Below are positions 32,787 through 40,739 of a DNA stretch of 64,000 nucleotides, piece after piece. Every line of letters begins with the position of its first letter. Within the stretch, counting starts at the first letter, position 1. The notes under the pieces are model-generated. The model searched no databases and had not been told where the DNA came from. It saw nothing but the letters and a program-made list of their open reading frames with translations. A program made the translations under genes and the position numbers. The stretch is from Streptomyces sp. CG 926 (GTDB taxonomy: Bacteria > Actinomycetota > Actinomycetes > Streptomycetales > Streptomycetaceae), in the NCBI RefSeq assembly GCF_003148825.1, contig NZ_QGGZ01000010.1:186001-250000 (forward strand). The letters are read 5' to 3'.

Positions 32787-33998
32787 ATGAACCTGGGTAC
32801 AGCAGACTTCGCCACCGCGGACCCCGAGCGTCCGCCCTCGCCGGTCGCCGCCGACTGGCGGGCGATCGAGGCATGGCTCGGTCTCGCCGCCGGTCTGCCG
32901 TCGGACTTCAAGCAGCTCGCGGATGCGCACGGGCCCGTGGATTTCGGTGCGTACATCTGGATCCACACACCCTGTGTCGAGGCCGACCGGTTCGACTACG
33001 GCACCTGGCTGCACGAAACCCACCGCACCGCGCGCATCCAGCTGCACCATCTGCCCGAAGAGGAGCGGTACGCCGTTCATCCCGAGCCCGGAGGGCTGCT
33101 CGCCTGGGGCGTGAGCCGCGGTGGGGACACACTGTTCTGGGACACCTCCCGCTCCGCCGACCCCGACGCGTGGGGCGTGGTGGTGCACCACCGGGGCGCC
33201 GTCCCGGGCAGCGGGCTGCGCGTCTGGCACGCCTACGACCTCACCCTGACCGAGTATCTGAGACACACGGTCCGTGACGGCTGGGAACTCCCCTCGCCGC
33301 CGGGCCCGTTGATGGGCCCGTTGCCCGGATCGCTCGCCCGCACCGCGTTCCTGCCGGACGCCCGGCCCTGGTCACCCCCCGCGCCCGTGGTCCCACGCCT
33401 GACCGAGGCGCAGCGGCGCGTCGCCCTGCGGACCGGTACCGGCCTGGAGGCTCTGGAGTTGCTGTCCCCTCCGCCGGCCGAGCCCTATCTGGGCGGTGAC
33501 AGCTGGGACGGGCTGTTCGCGGAGCTCGGAACCGTCCTGCCGCGGGAGTACGTCACGCTCATGCAGCGGTACGGGGCGGGCAGTTGGGGCCGGTGGCTGC
33601 GCTTCTTCACCCCCCTGCGCACCCGCGACCACGAGCGGCGTTTCGTCGTCGCCGTCGAGGAGGTCCTCGACGGTTACCGGCAGCTCAGGACCTCGTATCC
33701 GGACGCGCAGCCACTGGCGGTGTGGCCCGAGCCGGGAGGCTTCCTCCCTTTCGCCAACTCCATCGACGGGGACCAGCTCGGCTGGCTCACCGAAGGCACC
33801 GACCCCGAAGCCTGGCCGCTGGTGGTGTGGCCCCGCCACGCCGACCAGGGGCCGCCGCTGGAGAGCGGTCTGATCGACACCCTGCTCGCCTGGCAACGCG
33901 GCACCCTCACAGCCCCGGGCCTGCCGGGCCTCGACCGGAGCGACGACCCCGTGGAATGCGCCGGGTTCGCCCCGTGGGACACCGGCGCGTACTGGTGA
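32787..33998 (+). CDS. SMI1/KNR4 (SUKH) family protein with two domains
   Basis: A 403-residue soluble protein. Two SUKH-type domains are seen: AIEAWLGLAAGLPSDFKQLA to LLAWGVSRGGDTLFWDTSRS (about residues 25-130) and DGLFAELGTVLPREYVTLMQ to GGFLPFANSIDGDQLGWLTE (about 230-340). Each has the characteristic LP-x-(D/E)-(F/Y)-x-x-L start and the W-G-x-(S/N)-x-x-G-D end. In bacteria SUKH proteins are often immunity proteins for polymorphic toxins, but many stand alone with unknown roles. No toxin gene is adjacent, so immunity is only a possibility. The ATG at 32787 has a GGGGAT region upstream. Confidence 0.8.
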   Translation: MNLGTADFATADPERPPSPVAADWRAIEAWLGLAAGLPSDFKQLADAHGPVDFGAYIWIHTPCVEADRFDYGTWLHETHRTARIQLHHLPEEERYAVHPEPGGLLAWGVSRGGDTLFWDTSRSADPDAWGVVVHHRGAVPGSGLRVWHAYDLTLTEYLRHTVRDGWELPSPPGPLMGPLPGSLARTAFLPDARPWSPPAPVVPRLTEAQRRVALRTGTGLEALELLSPPPAEPYLGGDSWDGLFAELGTVLPREYVTLMQRYGAGSWGRWLRFFTPLRTRDHERRFVVAVEEVLDGYRQLRTSYPDAQPLAVWPEPGGFLPFANSIDGDQLGWLTEGTDPEAWPLVVWPRHADQGPPLESGLIDTLLAWQRGTLTAPGLPGLDRSDDPVECAGFAPWDTGAYW

Positions 33999-34092
33999 GA
34001 CCGACCTTCGGGGCCGAGTCACCTCCGGACACCGCGGGGTCGGCCGATAGGAGCACCAAGGGCTCGTCCGCCACCTCGGCGACGCATCTCAG

Positions 34093-34148
34093 CAGCACGG
34101 CAGCACGGCAGCACGGCAGCACGGCAGCACGGCAGCACGGCAGCACGG
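34093..34148. repeat. Octamer tandem repeat CAGCACGG, seven copies
   Basis: Seven exact copies of CAGCACGG plus a partial eighth run from 34093 to about 34153, between the SUKH gene and the end of the convergent LacI gene. The period of 8 excludes a maintained coding frame. It is a likely slippage-prone microsatellite. Confidence 0.9.
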
Positions 34149-34166
34149 CAGCAGGATGGGCTCGGC

Positions 34167-35174
34167 TCAGGAGGTCAGGCGGTGGACCAGGACCGGTGTC
34201 ACCGCCGGCACCGGCGAGGCCGTCCCGGTCTCGATCAGCTCGTGCACGGCCTCCGCGATCTGCGCGGCCGACGGCATGTCCAGTCGGACCGTGGTGAGCG
34301 CGGGCTGCTGGAGCGTGGCGAGGACGAGGTCGTCGCAGCCGACCAGGGCGACCTCGTCGGGCACGCTGATGCCCTCGGCCTGGAGGGCGTGCAGCAGCAG
34401 GGCGGCGTACTCGTCGTTGTAGGTGAAGGCGGCGTCCAGGTCGAGGCTGCGCCAGCGCCGGGCCAGGGCGCTCGCGGACTCCCGGGTGTAGGACAGTTCC
34501 ACCGGGGTGACCGTGGCCATGTGGCGGGCCGCGACCGACTCGGCTCCCGCCAGGCGCGGCTCGGCCAGTGTGCCGAGGCCGCGCTCCTGGGGCATGACCA
34601 CGCCGATCCGGGACCGGCCGCGCGCGATGAGGTGCTCGGCGGCGGTGGCGCCGATCCGGGTGTGGTCGAAGCCGATGGTGTGCACCCCCTCGACGGGATG
34701 GGAGGCGAAGGCCAGCATGCCGCGCACTCCGGCGCGGGCCAGGACCTCGGCCGCCTGCGGGGTGAAGCGGTCGCCGTCCAGGGCGACGACGGCCGCGGGG
34801 CGCAGTTCGGCCCAGGCCCGGGCGGCGTCAAGGGGGTCGGCGAAGCGGCCCGCGTGCAGGACGGCCGTGTAGCCGAGGCGGTCGAGCTCGCTGTGCAGAT
34901 CGTCGACCCAGTCACTGACGAGGCGGCCGATCGCGGAGATCGACGAGGGCATCAGGACCAGGTTGCTGCGGCCGGCGCGCAGGGACCGGGCGGCCGCGTG
35001 CGGTACGTAGCCGAGCTGCTTCGCCGCGTCGAGCACCCGCTCACGGGTGCCGGCGCTCACCCGGTGGCCCTGGGTGTCGTTGAGGACGAAGGAGACCGTG
35101 GCACGCGACACCCCGGCGAGGCGGGCCACGTCGGCGCTGGTGATGGATGCGGGGACGTGAGTGTCTCTGGTCAT
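34167..35174 (-). CDS. LacI-family transcriptional regulator
   Basis: A 335-residue DNA-binding repressor. The N-terminal helix-turn-helix is ITSADVARLAGVSRATVSFV with the hinge helix segment VLDAAKQLGYVPHAAARSLR to residue 70. The remaining part is a periplasmic-binding-protein-like sensor (SISAIGRLVSDWVDDLHSEL, RSRIGVVMPQERGL, AAFTYNDEYAALLLHAL, VALVGCDDLVLATLQQPALT). The ligand is unknown; sugars are usual but the neighbouring genes are esterases and an exporter-like MFS protein. Palindromes related to TTACACGTGTAA occur upstream of this gene and of neighbours, suggesting self-control and a small local regulon. It lies 78 bases downstream of a carboxylesterase gene on the same strand. Confidence 0.88.
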   Translation of the reverse strand: MTRDTHVPASITSADVARLAGVSRATVSFVLNDTQGHRVSAGTRERVLDAAKQLGYVPHAAARSLRAGRSNLVLMPSSISAIGRLVSDWVDDLHSELDRLGYTAVLHAGRFADPLDAARAWAELRPAAVVALDGDRFTPQAAEVLARAGVRGMLAFASHPVEGVHTIGFDHTRIGATAAEHLIARGRSRIGVVMPQERGLGTLAEPRLAGAESVAARHMATVTPVELSYTRESASALARRWRSLDLDAAFTYNDEYAALLLHALQAEGISVPDEVALVGCDDLVLATLQQPALTTVRLDMPSAAQIAEAVHELIETGTASPVPAVTPVLVHRLTS

Positions 35175-35243
35175 GACGTCCCTCGACGCTCCTCGTGCTC
35201 GGGTCGGCCACCGTTCTGCTCGGGCGACTCCTTCCTTCTCAGG

Positions 35244-35255
35244 TTACACGAGTCA
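35244..35255. promoter_or_regulatory. Imperfect LacI-type operator (TTACACGAGTCA)
   Basis: The left half TTACA and central CG match the consensus palindrome; the right half differs at two positions. The site overlaps the stop codon of the carboxylesterase gene and lies 70 bases upstream of the LacI start codon. Confidence 0.4.
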
Positions 35256-36794
35256 AATCAAGGGGGCGGGGGTGTGCAGGAGCCTGGAGGCGCCCGCGAG
35301 GTCGTCGAGGGCGGTCACGACCGAGTCGAAGCGCATCGTGGTGCGGGTGCGTGTGTCGTACGGCCGCCAGTGCGGCAGGTCGGGGTGGTTGGGGTCGCCC
35401 GTGCGGACGAAGGCGATCCAGGCCCGGTGCATGGCGTACGCGAGGCCGTCACGGACGGCGGGGGCGAGGCCGGCCAGGAAGGGCGCGTGCGACCACCGGT
35501 CGAAGTTGTCGAAGACGAAGGGCAGTTCGAGGCAGTGTGCGGCGCCGAGACGGCCCTCGTACGCGGGGGTGGGGAGGTCGAACTGGTAGGCCCACACGGG
35601 GCTGCCCGTCTCGGCCCGCGCCTCGGCCAGCCGTAGCGCGGGCACCCGGAAGAGCTCGTCCGTGATGAGGTCCAACAGGACGTCGACGGGGCGGGCTCCG
35701 GGCCGGGCCCGCTCGTACGCGGCGTACACGCCCTGCGCGGTCCCGCTCCCGAAGGTCTCCGCGATCCGGTCGATCACCTGCTCGCGCGTGACGGCGGCGT
35801 ATCCCTCGTCCAGGGCGAAACCGAAATTGGCCTCCTCCCGGGTCCAGCCGATCATCACGTCGATATCGGCCGCGGCGCCGCCGAGCAGGGCCTGCGCGGG
35901 ATGCCCGGCGAGGGTCACCTCGTCGATCACGGGCAGGAACGGCGTCGGCCAGTACCCCCACCGCACGGTCTGCGCGAAGAGTCCGCCACCCGCTGCGATC
36001 AGCTCCGGCCAGGGCAGCGTACGCAGCTCCGCCAGGTCCTTGGCGCCGGCCAGCTCCAGGTAGGCGGCGGTCCGTTCCAGGTACGCGGCCGGGCCGGGGA
36101 GGTCCAGGCCGAAGGGCGGGCTCTGCAGGATCACCCGTCGGATCAGGCCCTCGGCCTGCGGGTGGCCGGCGAGGGCGGCGGTGGACACCGCGCCGCCGGA
36201 CTGTCCGGCGACGGTGACGCAGTCCGGGTCACCGCCGAAGGAGGCGATGTTCTCCTTCACCCAGCGCAGGGCGGCGAGTTGGTCGGTGAGCCAGAAGTTG
36301 CCCCCCTCGTCACCGGAGTCACCCTCGCCGGGATAGAGATAACCCAGCGGCCCGATGCGGTAGTTGACGCTCACGACGACGAGATCGCCGTCGCGCGCGA
36401 AGGTTTCGCCGGAGTAGCCGGGCAGCGAGCCGGAACCGGAGACGAAGCCGCCGCCGTGGATCCAGACCAGTACCGGGCGGCGGGCGTCGTCGACGGCGGG
36501 CGTCCACACGTTGAGGGTCAGACAGTCCTCGTCGAACGGGGGCGACCCGTGCCCGCCGAGCACGGGGTCACCGCCCTCCACGTACATCTGCGGCGCGCTC
36601 GGGCCGTCCACGGTGGCGTCCCGCGTGCCGCTCCAGCCGGCGTGCGGTCGGGCGGGGCGCCAGCGCAGGTCACCGACCGGCGGGGCGGCGTAGGGGACGG
36701 CGCGGAAGACCGTGACCCCGCCGTCGGTCGCGCCGCGCAGGCGGCCTGCGGGCAGGTCCACCACCGTGCGGTCCTGGGCCGGGGGGTTGGGCAT
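35253..36794 (-). CDS. Type-B carboxylesterase/lipase family protein, cytoplasmic
   Basis: A 513-residue alpha/beta hydrolase. The ATG at 36794 has an AGGAAGGAA site; a GTG 18 bases earlier overlaps that site. Family signatures are GVTVFRAVPYAAPPVGDLRW, EDCLTLNVWTP, the oxyanion segment LVWIHGGGFVSGSG near residue 105 and the nucleophile elbow VAGQSGGAVSTAAL near 190 (GQSGG instead of the more usual GESAG). No signal peptide is present, unlike the paralogue at 40740-42359. It is followed by the LacI gene. Substrates of this family are carboxylic esters; nothing more exact can be said. Confidence 0.88.
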   Translation of the reverse strand: MPNPPAQDRTVVDLPAGRLRGATDGGVTVFRAVPYAAPPVGDLRWRPARPHAGWSGTRDATVDGPSAPQMYVEGGDPVLGGHGSPPFDEDCLTLNVWTPAVDDARRPVLVWIHGGGFVSGSGSLPGYSGETFARDGDLVVVSVNYRIGPLGYLYPGEGDSGDEGGNFWLTDQLAALRWVKENIASFGGDPDCVTVAGQSGGAVSTAALAGHPQAEGLIRRVILQSPPFGLDLPGPAAYLERTAAYLELAGAKDLAELRTLPWPELIAAGGGLFAQTVRWGYWPTPFLPVIDEVTLAGHPAQALLGGAAADIDVMIGWTREEANFGFALDEGYAAVTREQVIDRIAETFGSGTAQGVYAAYERARPGARPVDVLLDLITDELFRVPALRLAEARAETGSPVWAYQFDLPTPAYEGRLGAAHCLELPFVFDNFDRWSHAPFLAGLAPAVRDGLAYAMHRAWIAFVRTGDPNHPDLPHWRPYDTRTRTTMRFDSVVTALDDLAGASRLLHTPAPLI

Positions 36795-36843
36795 GAGCCG
36801 TTCCTTCCTCACTGCCGCGCGCCGGATGCACGCCGCCCGATCG

Positions 36844-36873
36844 AGAGTATTGCGTAAATTTGTCGAACGTCAA
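36844..36873 (-). promoter_or_regulatory. Promoter of the carboxylesterase gene
   Basis: On the minus strand TTGACG (36873-36868) and TACTCT (36849-36844) lie 18 bases apart with an AT-rich spacer. The start codon follows 50 bases downstream. No clear copy of the LacI palindrome is present here. Confidence 0.5.
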
Positions 36874-36912
36874 TGTTGCGCGATGATTCATGTTCCATGG
36901 CACCCGCCCACC

Positions 36913-37665
36913 TCACAACCACAGGCTGTTCGAGGCCATCCGCTCCGACTCCGTGTCCAGCAGCGGGGCGAAGACCCGCCACAGGACAAGGCAGGTACCG
37001 ACGCCGACGAGGGCGCCGGCGACGGTGTCGCTCAACCACTGGGCGTGGAGCCAGGTCCGGCTGACCATCATGGCGAGGACGTACGAGGCTCCGAACGCCC
37101 ACCACCAGCGTCGCGCACGCGGCGGGAACACCACCACCGCGACACAGACCACCAGGGTCACCGCACCGAACACCTGCCCCGACGGGTAGGAGCCGTCGCT
37201 GACCAGCACCGACGGGTGCGGTGGACGCGGCCGGTCGGCCAGCTGCTTGAGGGGCAGGAGCACGACGAGGTTGGCGACGACGGTGACGGCGAGGACGAAC
37301 AGCCCGGAGCGCCAGCGCCCGTAGACGCACAAGCAGCCGATGACCAACAGCGGCAGGACCGTGCCGAGCGGGCCGCCGAGCCGGTCGAGGACGGTGGTGA
37401 AGCCGCCGAGGCCGTCGCCGTCGGGGGACGCCGCGCCGGCGGAGTCGTTCACCGCGGCCGCCCAGCGGTCGTCGAGCCCCTGGAAGAAGGGTCGCCGATC
37501 CAGCCGGAGCAGGAGCCCGACCAACAGCGCCGGCACCAGGAGGGCGATACCGAGGCCGAGCGCGTGACGCGGCGGGGCCGCCGGAAGGTGATGCCGGGTC
37601 GGCGGGTCCGGCAGGGGCGGCCGGGACGGCGGGACGTAGGAGGGCGAGGGGCGCGAGGGGAACAT
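36913..37665 (-). CDS. PAP2-like membrane protein lacking both catalytic histidines
   Basis: A 250-residue integral membrane protein with a Pro/Ser-rich N-terminus (MFPSRPSPSYVPPSRPPLPD) and about six hydrophobic segments. It aligns with PAP2 phosphatases: KQLADRPRP (C1) is intact, but C2 reads YPSGQVFG instead of PSGH and C3 reads SRTWLHAQWLSD, where the nucleophile His of SR-x5-H is Gln. The codons are clearly CAG in both places. In PAP2 enzymes these two His are the acid and the phosphate-accepting nucleophile, so this protein should not act by the normal mechanism. The fold may be kept for lipid-phosphate binding or transport. The start at 37665 is the best supported ATG. It is divergent from the MFS gene. 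Confidence 0.82.
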   Translation of the reverse strand: MFPSRPSPSYVPPSRPPLPDPPTRHHLPAAPPRHALGLGIALLVPALLVGLLLRLDRRPFFQGLDDRWAAAVNDSAGAASPDGDGLGGFTTVLDRLGGPLGTVLPLLVIGCLCVYGRWRSGLFVLAVTVVANLVVLLPLKQLADRPRPPHPSVLVSDGSYPSGQVFGAVTLVVCVAVVVFPPRARRWWWAFGASYVLAMMVSRTWLHAQWLSDTVAGALVGVGTCLVLWRVFAPLLDTESERMASNSLWL

Positions 37666-37850
37666 GGCGGGCCTTTCACGGCCGTCTCCCCAAGCGGTGG
37701 GGGCACGCGGAGAGCAGGCACGGGACGGTGGAACGCGAGGAAGAACGCCGGGTGACGCCTTCGGAGAACGGGACGCCATCGGGATACGGCAGCGAGCGTC
37801 ATCGGGATACGGAATCGGGGCGCGACCGGCGGCCACGGTGACGCCGGCAG

Positions 37851-37905
37851 CACAGCGGCGCGGCGACACGGCCAACACAGCGGCGCGGCAGCACAGCGGC
37901 GCGGC
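37851..37905. repeat. Three direct repeats CACAGCGGCGCGGC
   Basis: Exact 14-base copies start at 37851, 37876 and 37892, with unequal spacing (25 and 16). They resemble the nearby octamer repeat in style and may have arisen by slippage. Confidence 0.7.
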
Positions 37906-38105
37906 GGCCTGCGCTCGGCACCCCACACTCGGCCGCCGGCACCCGACCACCGGCACCCGGCGACGCCGGGGGCGGGTCGGTGGCGGCCCGCCGGCGACAG
38001 GATCGTCGCGGTGCGGCACGGAGTATTGCCGATGCGTCACGACCACCACAAGGGCAAGTGGATTTCTCGTCACATCTGCCATGCCCGCCGGCCGTCGAAC
38101 GATGG

Positions 38106-38117
38106 TTACACGTGTGC
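38106..38117. promoter_or_regulatory. LacI-type operator (TTACACGTGTGC)
   Basis: Ten of twelve positions match TTACACGTGTAA. It lies 240 bases upstream of the MFS start codon. Confidence 0.5.
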
Positions 38118-38216
38118 ACTCACCCACTCCCCCGACGGTCACGATCTGCACAACGACGCGCCGCAGGGCCTGGCGGAGCCCGGAAATGGGTGCTACACAG
38201 TGTCCACCGCACCTGG

Positions 38217-38228
38217 TGACACGTGTAA
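38217..38228. promoter_or_regulatory. LacI-type operator (TGACACGTGTAA)
   Basis: Eleven of twelve positions match TTACACGTGTAA. It lies 129 bases upstream of the MFS gene and 100 bases downstream of the related site at 38106, a spacing that would allow looping. Confidence 0.55.
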
Positions 38229-38356
38229 CAACATCACGTGACGAACGACGTCCGCCACCGCACTTCCCGGCGACGACGCCGTCCGGCGCCCGCTCATGGG
38301 CCGCCCCTTCTCTCCCTCGCACGCCACCTCCCCGCTCCGTCCCCCGAGGAGTCGTC

Positions 38357-39610
38357 ATGGCCACGCCCGAAGTCGTAGAACCCTCCGTACCCCCGACCGG
38401 GGAACCCGCCCCCCGGCGTGGTCTCCTGTCCCTCCTGCTGGTCGCCAACTCGGCGATGATGGCGCTCTACATGGGCGTCGGCTCCGTCCTCCTGCCCACC
38501 CAGGTCGCCGCGATCGCCCCCGACGACAAGGTCGCCGCCCTCGGCCTGATCGGCGGGGTCAGCGCGGTATTCGCCACCGCCTTCAACCCCATCGCCGGCG
38601 CGCTCTCCGACCGCAGCGGGCGTCGCAACCCGTGGATCGTGGGCGGCGGTCTGGCCTCGCTCGCCCTGCTCGCCCTCCTCGGCAGCGTGAGCACGGCGCT
38701 GCTCGTCGGCATCGTGTGGTGCCTGATCCAGGCGACCATGAATGTCTTCCAGGCGGCAGTCACAGCGATCGTGCCGGACCGGATCCCCGCGGCCCGCCGG
38801 GGCACCGCGTCCGCACTCGTCGGTCTCGGCCTGCCCATCGGCGGGACCGCGGGCGTACTCATCGCCTCCCAGACCGCGGACCAACTGCGCACCGGCTACC
38901 TGATCCTGGGCGCGATCGTCGCCGGATCCGCCCTGCTGCTCAGCGCGTTCTGCCGGGACGTCGCGCGCACCGAGCCCGTCGCCGAGGCGCCCGCCGGACC
39001 CAAGGGTGCCCAACTGGCCGCGTTCCTCTCGGCCCTGGCCAACCACGACTTCCGCTGGGCCTTCATCGGCCGTGCCCTGATGGTCCTCGGCTACTTCTCG
39101 GTCGTCGGGTACCAGCTGTACATCCTCGGCGACCACATCGCGCTGCCCGACGGACTGACCCCGCCCGCCGCGATGGCCGTCCTCACCCCGGTGTCGATGG
39201 TCGCGATGGCGTTGTCCACCGTGGTGGGCGGTCTGCTGTCCGACCGCTGGAACCGGCGCAAGGTGTTCGTCGGTGTGTCGGCGGCCCTCGCCGGGCTCGT
39301 CATGGTGGTCCCGGTCATCAGCCCGACCTGGACCGGCATGCTCGTCTTCAGCGCGCTGAACGGACTCGCCTTCGGCTGCTTCATGGCCGTCGACACCGCG
39401 CTCGTCACCCTGGTCCTCCCGCGGGCCGAGGACGCCGCCCGCGACATGGGCGTCCTGAACATCGCCAACGCCGGTCCGCAGATCATCGCCCCGTTCGTCG
39501 CCTCGGCCGTCGTCACCGGCCTGGGCGGCTACACCCCGCTCTTCCTCGTCGGCGGGGCCCTCTCGCTGGTCGGCGCGCTCGCCATCCTCCCGATCCGCAG
39601 CGTGCGCTGA
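38357..39610 (+). CDS. MFS transporter
   Basis: A 417-residue membrane protein with 12 predicted segments. The ATG at 38357 has a GAGGAGT site. The MFS loop 2-3 motif appears as GALSDRSGRRNPWIVGGG near residue 90, and its repeat in the second half as GGLLSDRWNRRKVFVG near 290. The segments VGLGLPIGGTAGVLIAS and MGVLNIANAGPQIIAPFVAS resemble the sugar/glycoside-cation symporter-like branch (GPH/sucrose type). The substrate is unknown; LacI-type operators in the promoter suggest that it imports the compound on which the neighbouring esterases act. It is followed by a strong terminator. Confidence 0.88.
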   Translation: MATPEVVEPSVPPTGEPAPRRGLLSLLLVANSAMMALYMGVGSVLLPTQVAAIAPDDKVAALGLIGGVSAVFATAFNPIAGALSDRSGRRNPWIVGGGLASLALLALLGSVSTALLVGIVWCLIQATMNVFQAAVTAIVPDRIPAARRGTASALVGLGLPIGGTAGVLIASQTADQLRTGYLILGAIVAGSALLLSAFCRDVARTEPVAEAPAGPKGAQLAAFLSALANHDFRWAFIGRALMVLGYFSVVGYQLYILGDHIALPDGLTPPAAMAVLTPVSMVAMALSTVVGGLLSDRWNRRKVFVGVSAALAGLVMVVPVISPTWTGMLVFSALNGLAFGCFMAVDTALVTLVLPRAEDAARDMGVLNIANAGPQIIAPFVASAVVTGLGGYTPLFLVGGALSLVGALAILPIRSVR

Positions 39611-39640
39611 CCCTCCCCCCGGGCCCGCCCGCCCGCAGCT

Positions 39641-39676
39641 CCGGCGGGCGCACGCCGAGGGTCGTGCGCCCGCCGG
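39641..39676 (+). terminator. Strong hairpin after the MFS gene
   Basis: CCGGCGGGCGCACG and CGTGCGCCCGCCGG form a perfect 14-bp stem with an 8-base loop, 30 bases after the stop codon. Confidence 0.85.
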
Positions 39677-39725
39677 TTCCCACCCCTGCTCACCCTCGAT
39701 CACCTCCCCTTCCAAGGAGCACCCT

Positions 39726-40631
39726 GTGAGACGCAAGCGAGTTCTGCCGCTGGCCGCGCTGCTGCTGTGCACGCCGGCACTGGCCGGCACGGCGCCGGCG
39801 GTCGCCGCGCCGCGGACCGCGCCCGCCGGCCCGTTGCGGATCCTGCTCACGAACGACGACGGCTACAACGCCCCGGGCATCCGCAAGGCCTTCGAGCGGC
39901 TGACCGCCGCCGGGCACGACGTCACGATCGTCGCCCCGCTCACCAACCAGAGCGGCACCGGTACGAAGATGCTGAGCGGCCCGTCGATCACGGTGAAGCA
40001 CCCCGAGCCGAAGGTATGGGCCGTCGACGGCACCCCGGGCGACTCCGTCGCCTTCGGGCTGGCCGAGGTGTTCGCGGGCGACGCCCCCGACCTGGTCGTC
40101 TCCGGTACCAACTTCGGCCCGAACGTCGCCGGTCTCGCCACCCACTCCGGTACGGTCGGCGGCGCCGTCGCCGCGCTGGAGCACGGCGTACCGGCCATCG
40201 CGCTGAGCACCGGCGGCGTCACCGCGCCCGACCCGGTCACCACGGTCAACGCGATGGGGCCGACGCTCGACTTCGCGGTCAAGCTGATCGACCGGCTGCG
40301 GACGCGGGCCCGGTCCGGGTCGCTGCTGCCCAAGGGCGTCGGCCTGAACGTCAACCACCCGGTGGTCGGCGCGGACGGCAAGGGAACGGCCTCCGGTGTG
40401 GCCGCGACCTTCCAGGATCCGCAGACCCTGCTCGAACCGGACTTCACCGACGCGGGCGACGGTACGTGGAAGGTGACCGTGAAGGTGGACCTGCGGCCCG
40501 CGGCCAAGGGCGGTGACGTCGAGGCCGTCACCGCCGACCGGATCGCCGTGAGTCCCATGAGCCCGAACTGGAACACGGGACCGGTCGACCAGGCCGTGAC
40601 CTCCGCGCTCATCGCCGGGCTCCGCCCCTGA
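39726..40631 (+). CDS. Secreted SurE-like phosphatase (5'/3'-nucleotidase family)
   Basis: A 301-residue exported protein. The GTG at 39726 follows AAGGAG. A signal peptide covers residues 1-28 (ending PAVAAP). The SurE fold starts at RILLTNDDGYNAPGIRKAFE, with the metal ligands of the family: Asp-Asp in TNDDG, Ser/Thr in APLTNQSGTGTKM and Asn in VVSGTNFGPNVAG. SurE proteins dephosphorylate nucleoside monophosphates or polyphosphate; most are cytoplasmic, so the signal peptide here is notable and suggests phosphate or nucleoside scavenging outside the cell. The protein is longer than E. coli SurE by about 50 residues. Confidence 0.88.
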   Translation: MRRKRVLPLAALLLCTPALAGTAPAVAAPRTAPAGPLRILLTNDDGYNAPGIRKAFERLTAAGHDVTIVAPLTNQSGTGTKMLSGPSITVKHPEPKVWAVDGTPGDSVAFGLAEVFAGDAPDLVVSGTNFGPNVAGLATHSGTVGGAVAALEHGVPAIALSTGGVTAPDPVTTVNAMGPTLDFAVKLIDRLRTRARSGSLLPKGVGLNVNHPVVGADGKGTASGVAATFQDPQTLLEPDFTDAGDGTWKVTVKVDLRPAAKGGDVEAVTADRIAVSPMSPNWNTGPVDQAVTSALIAGLRP

Positions 40632-40637
40632 CCGATC

Positions 40638-40678
40638 CCGGCCGGGGCGGAGCCCGCACCCCGCTCCGCCCCGGCCGG
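40638..40678 (+). terminator. Very strong hairpin after the SurE gene
   Basis: CCGGCCGGGGCGGAGC and GCTCCGCCCCGGCCGG form a perfect 16-bp stem with a 9-base loop, seven bases after the stop codon. Confidence 0.88.
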
Positions 40679-40739
40679 ACCTACCTGCCCACGCCCCCGC
40701 ACGACATCGGCACGCACCGGCAACACTCCAGGAGGACGG

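Larger units (their letters stand above)
37666..38356. other. 691-base divergent intergenic region with repeats and operators
   Basis: No gene is supported here. It contains two copies of ATCGGGATACGG (37778, 37801), three copies of CACAGCGGCGCGGC (37851, 37876, 37892), two LacI-type operators (38106, 38217) and a TCACGTGA palindrome (38234-38241). The MFS gene starts at 38357. Confidence 0.7.

Noticed and set aside
32716..34148. CRISPR array
   Set aside because: The repeats are short tandem or 13-bp period units without unique spacers, and no cas genes are present.
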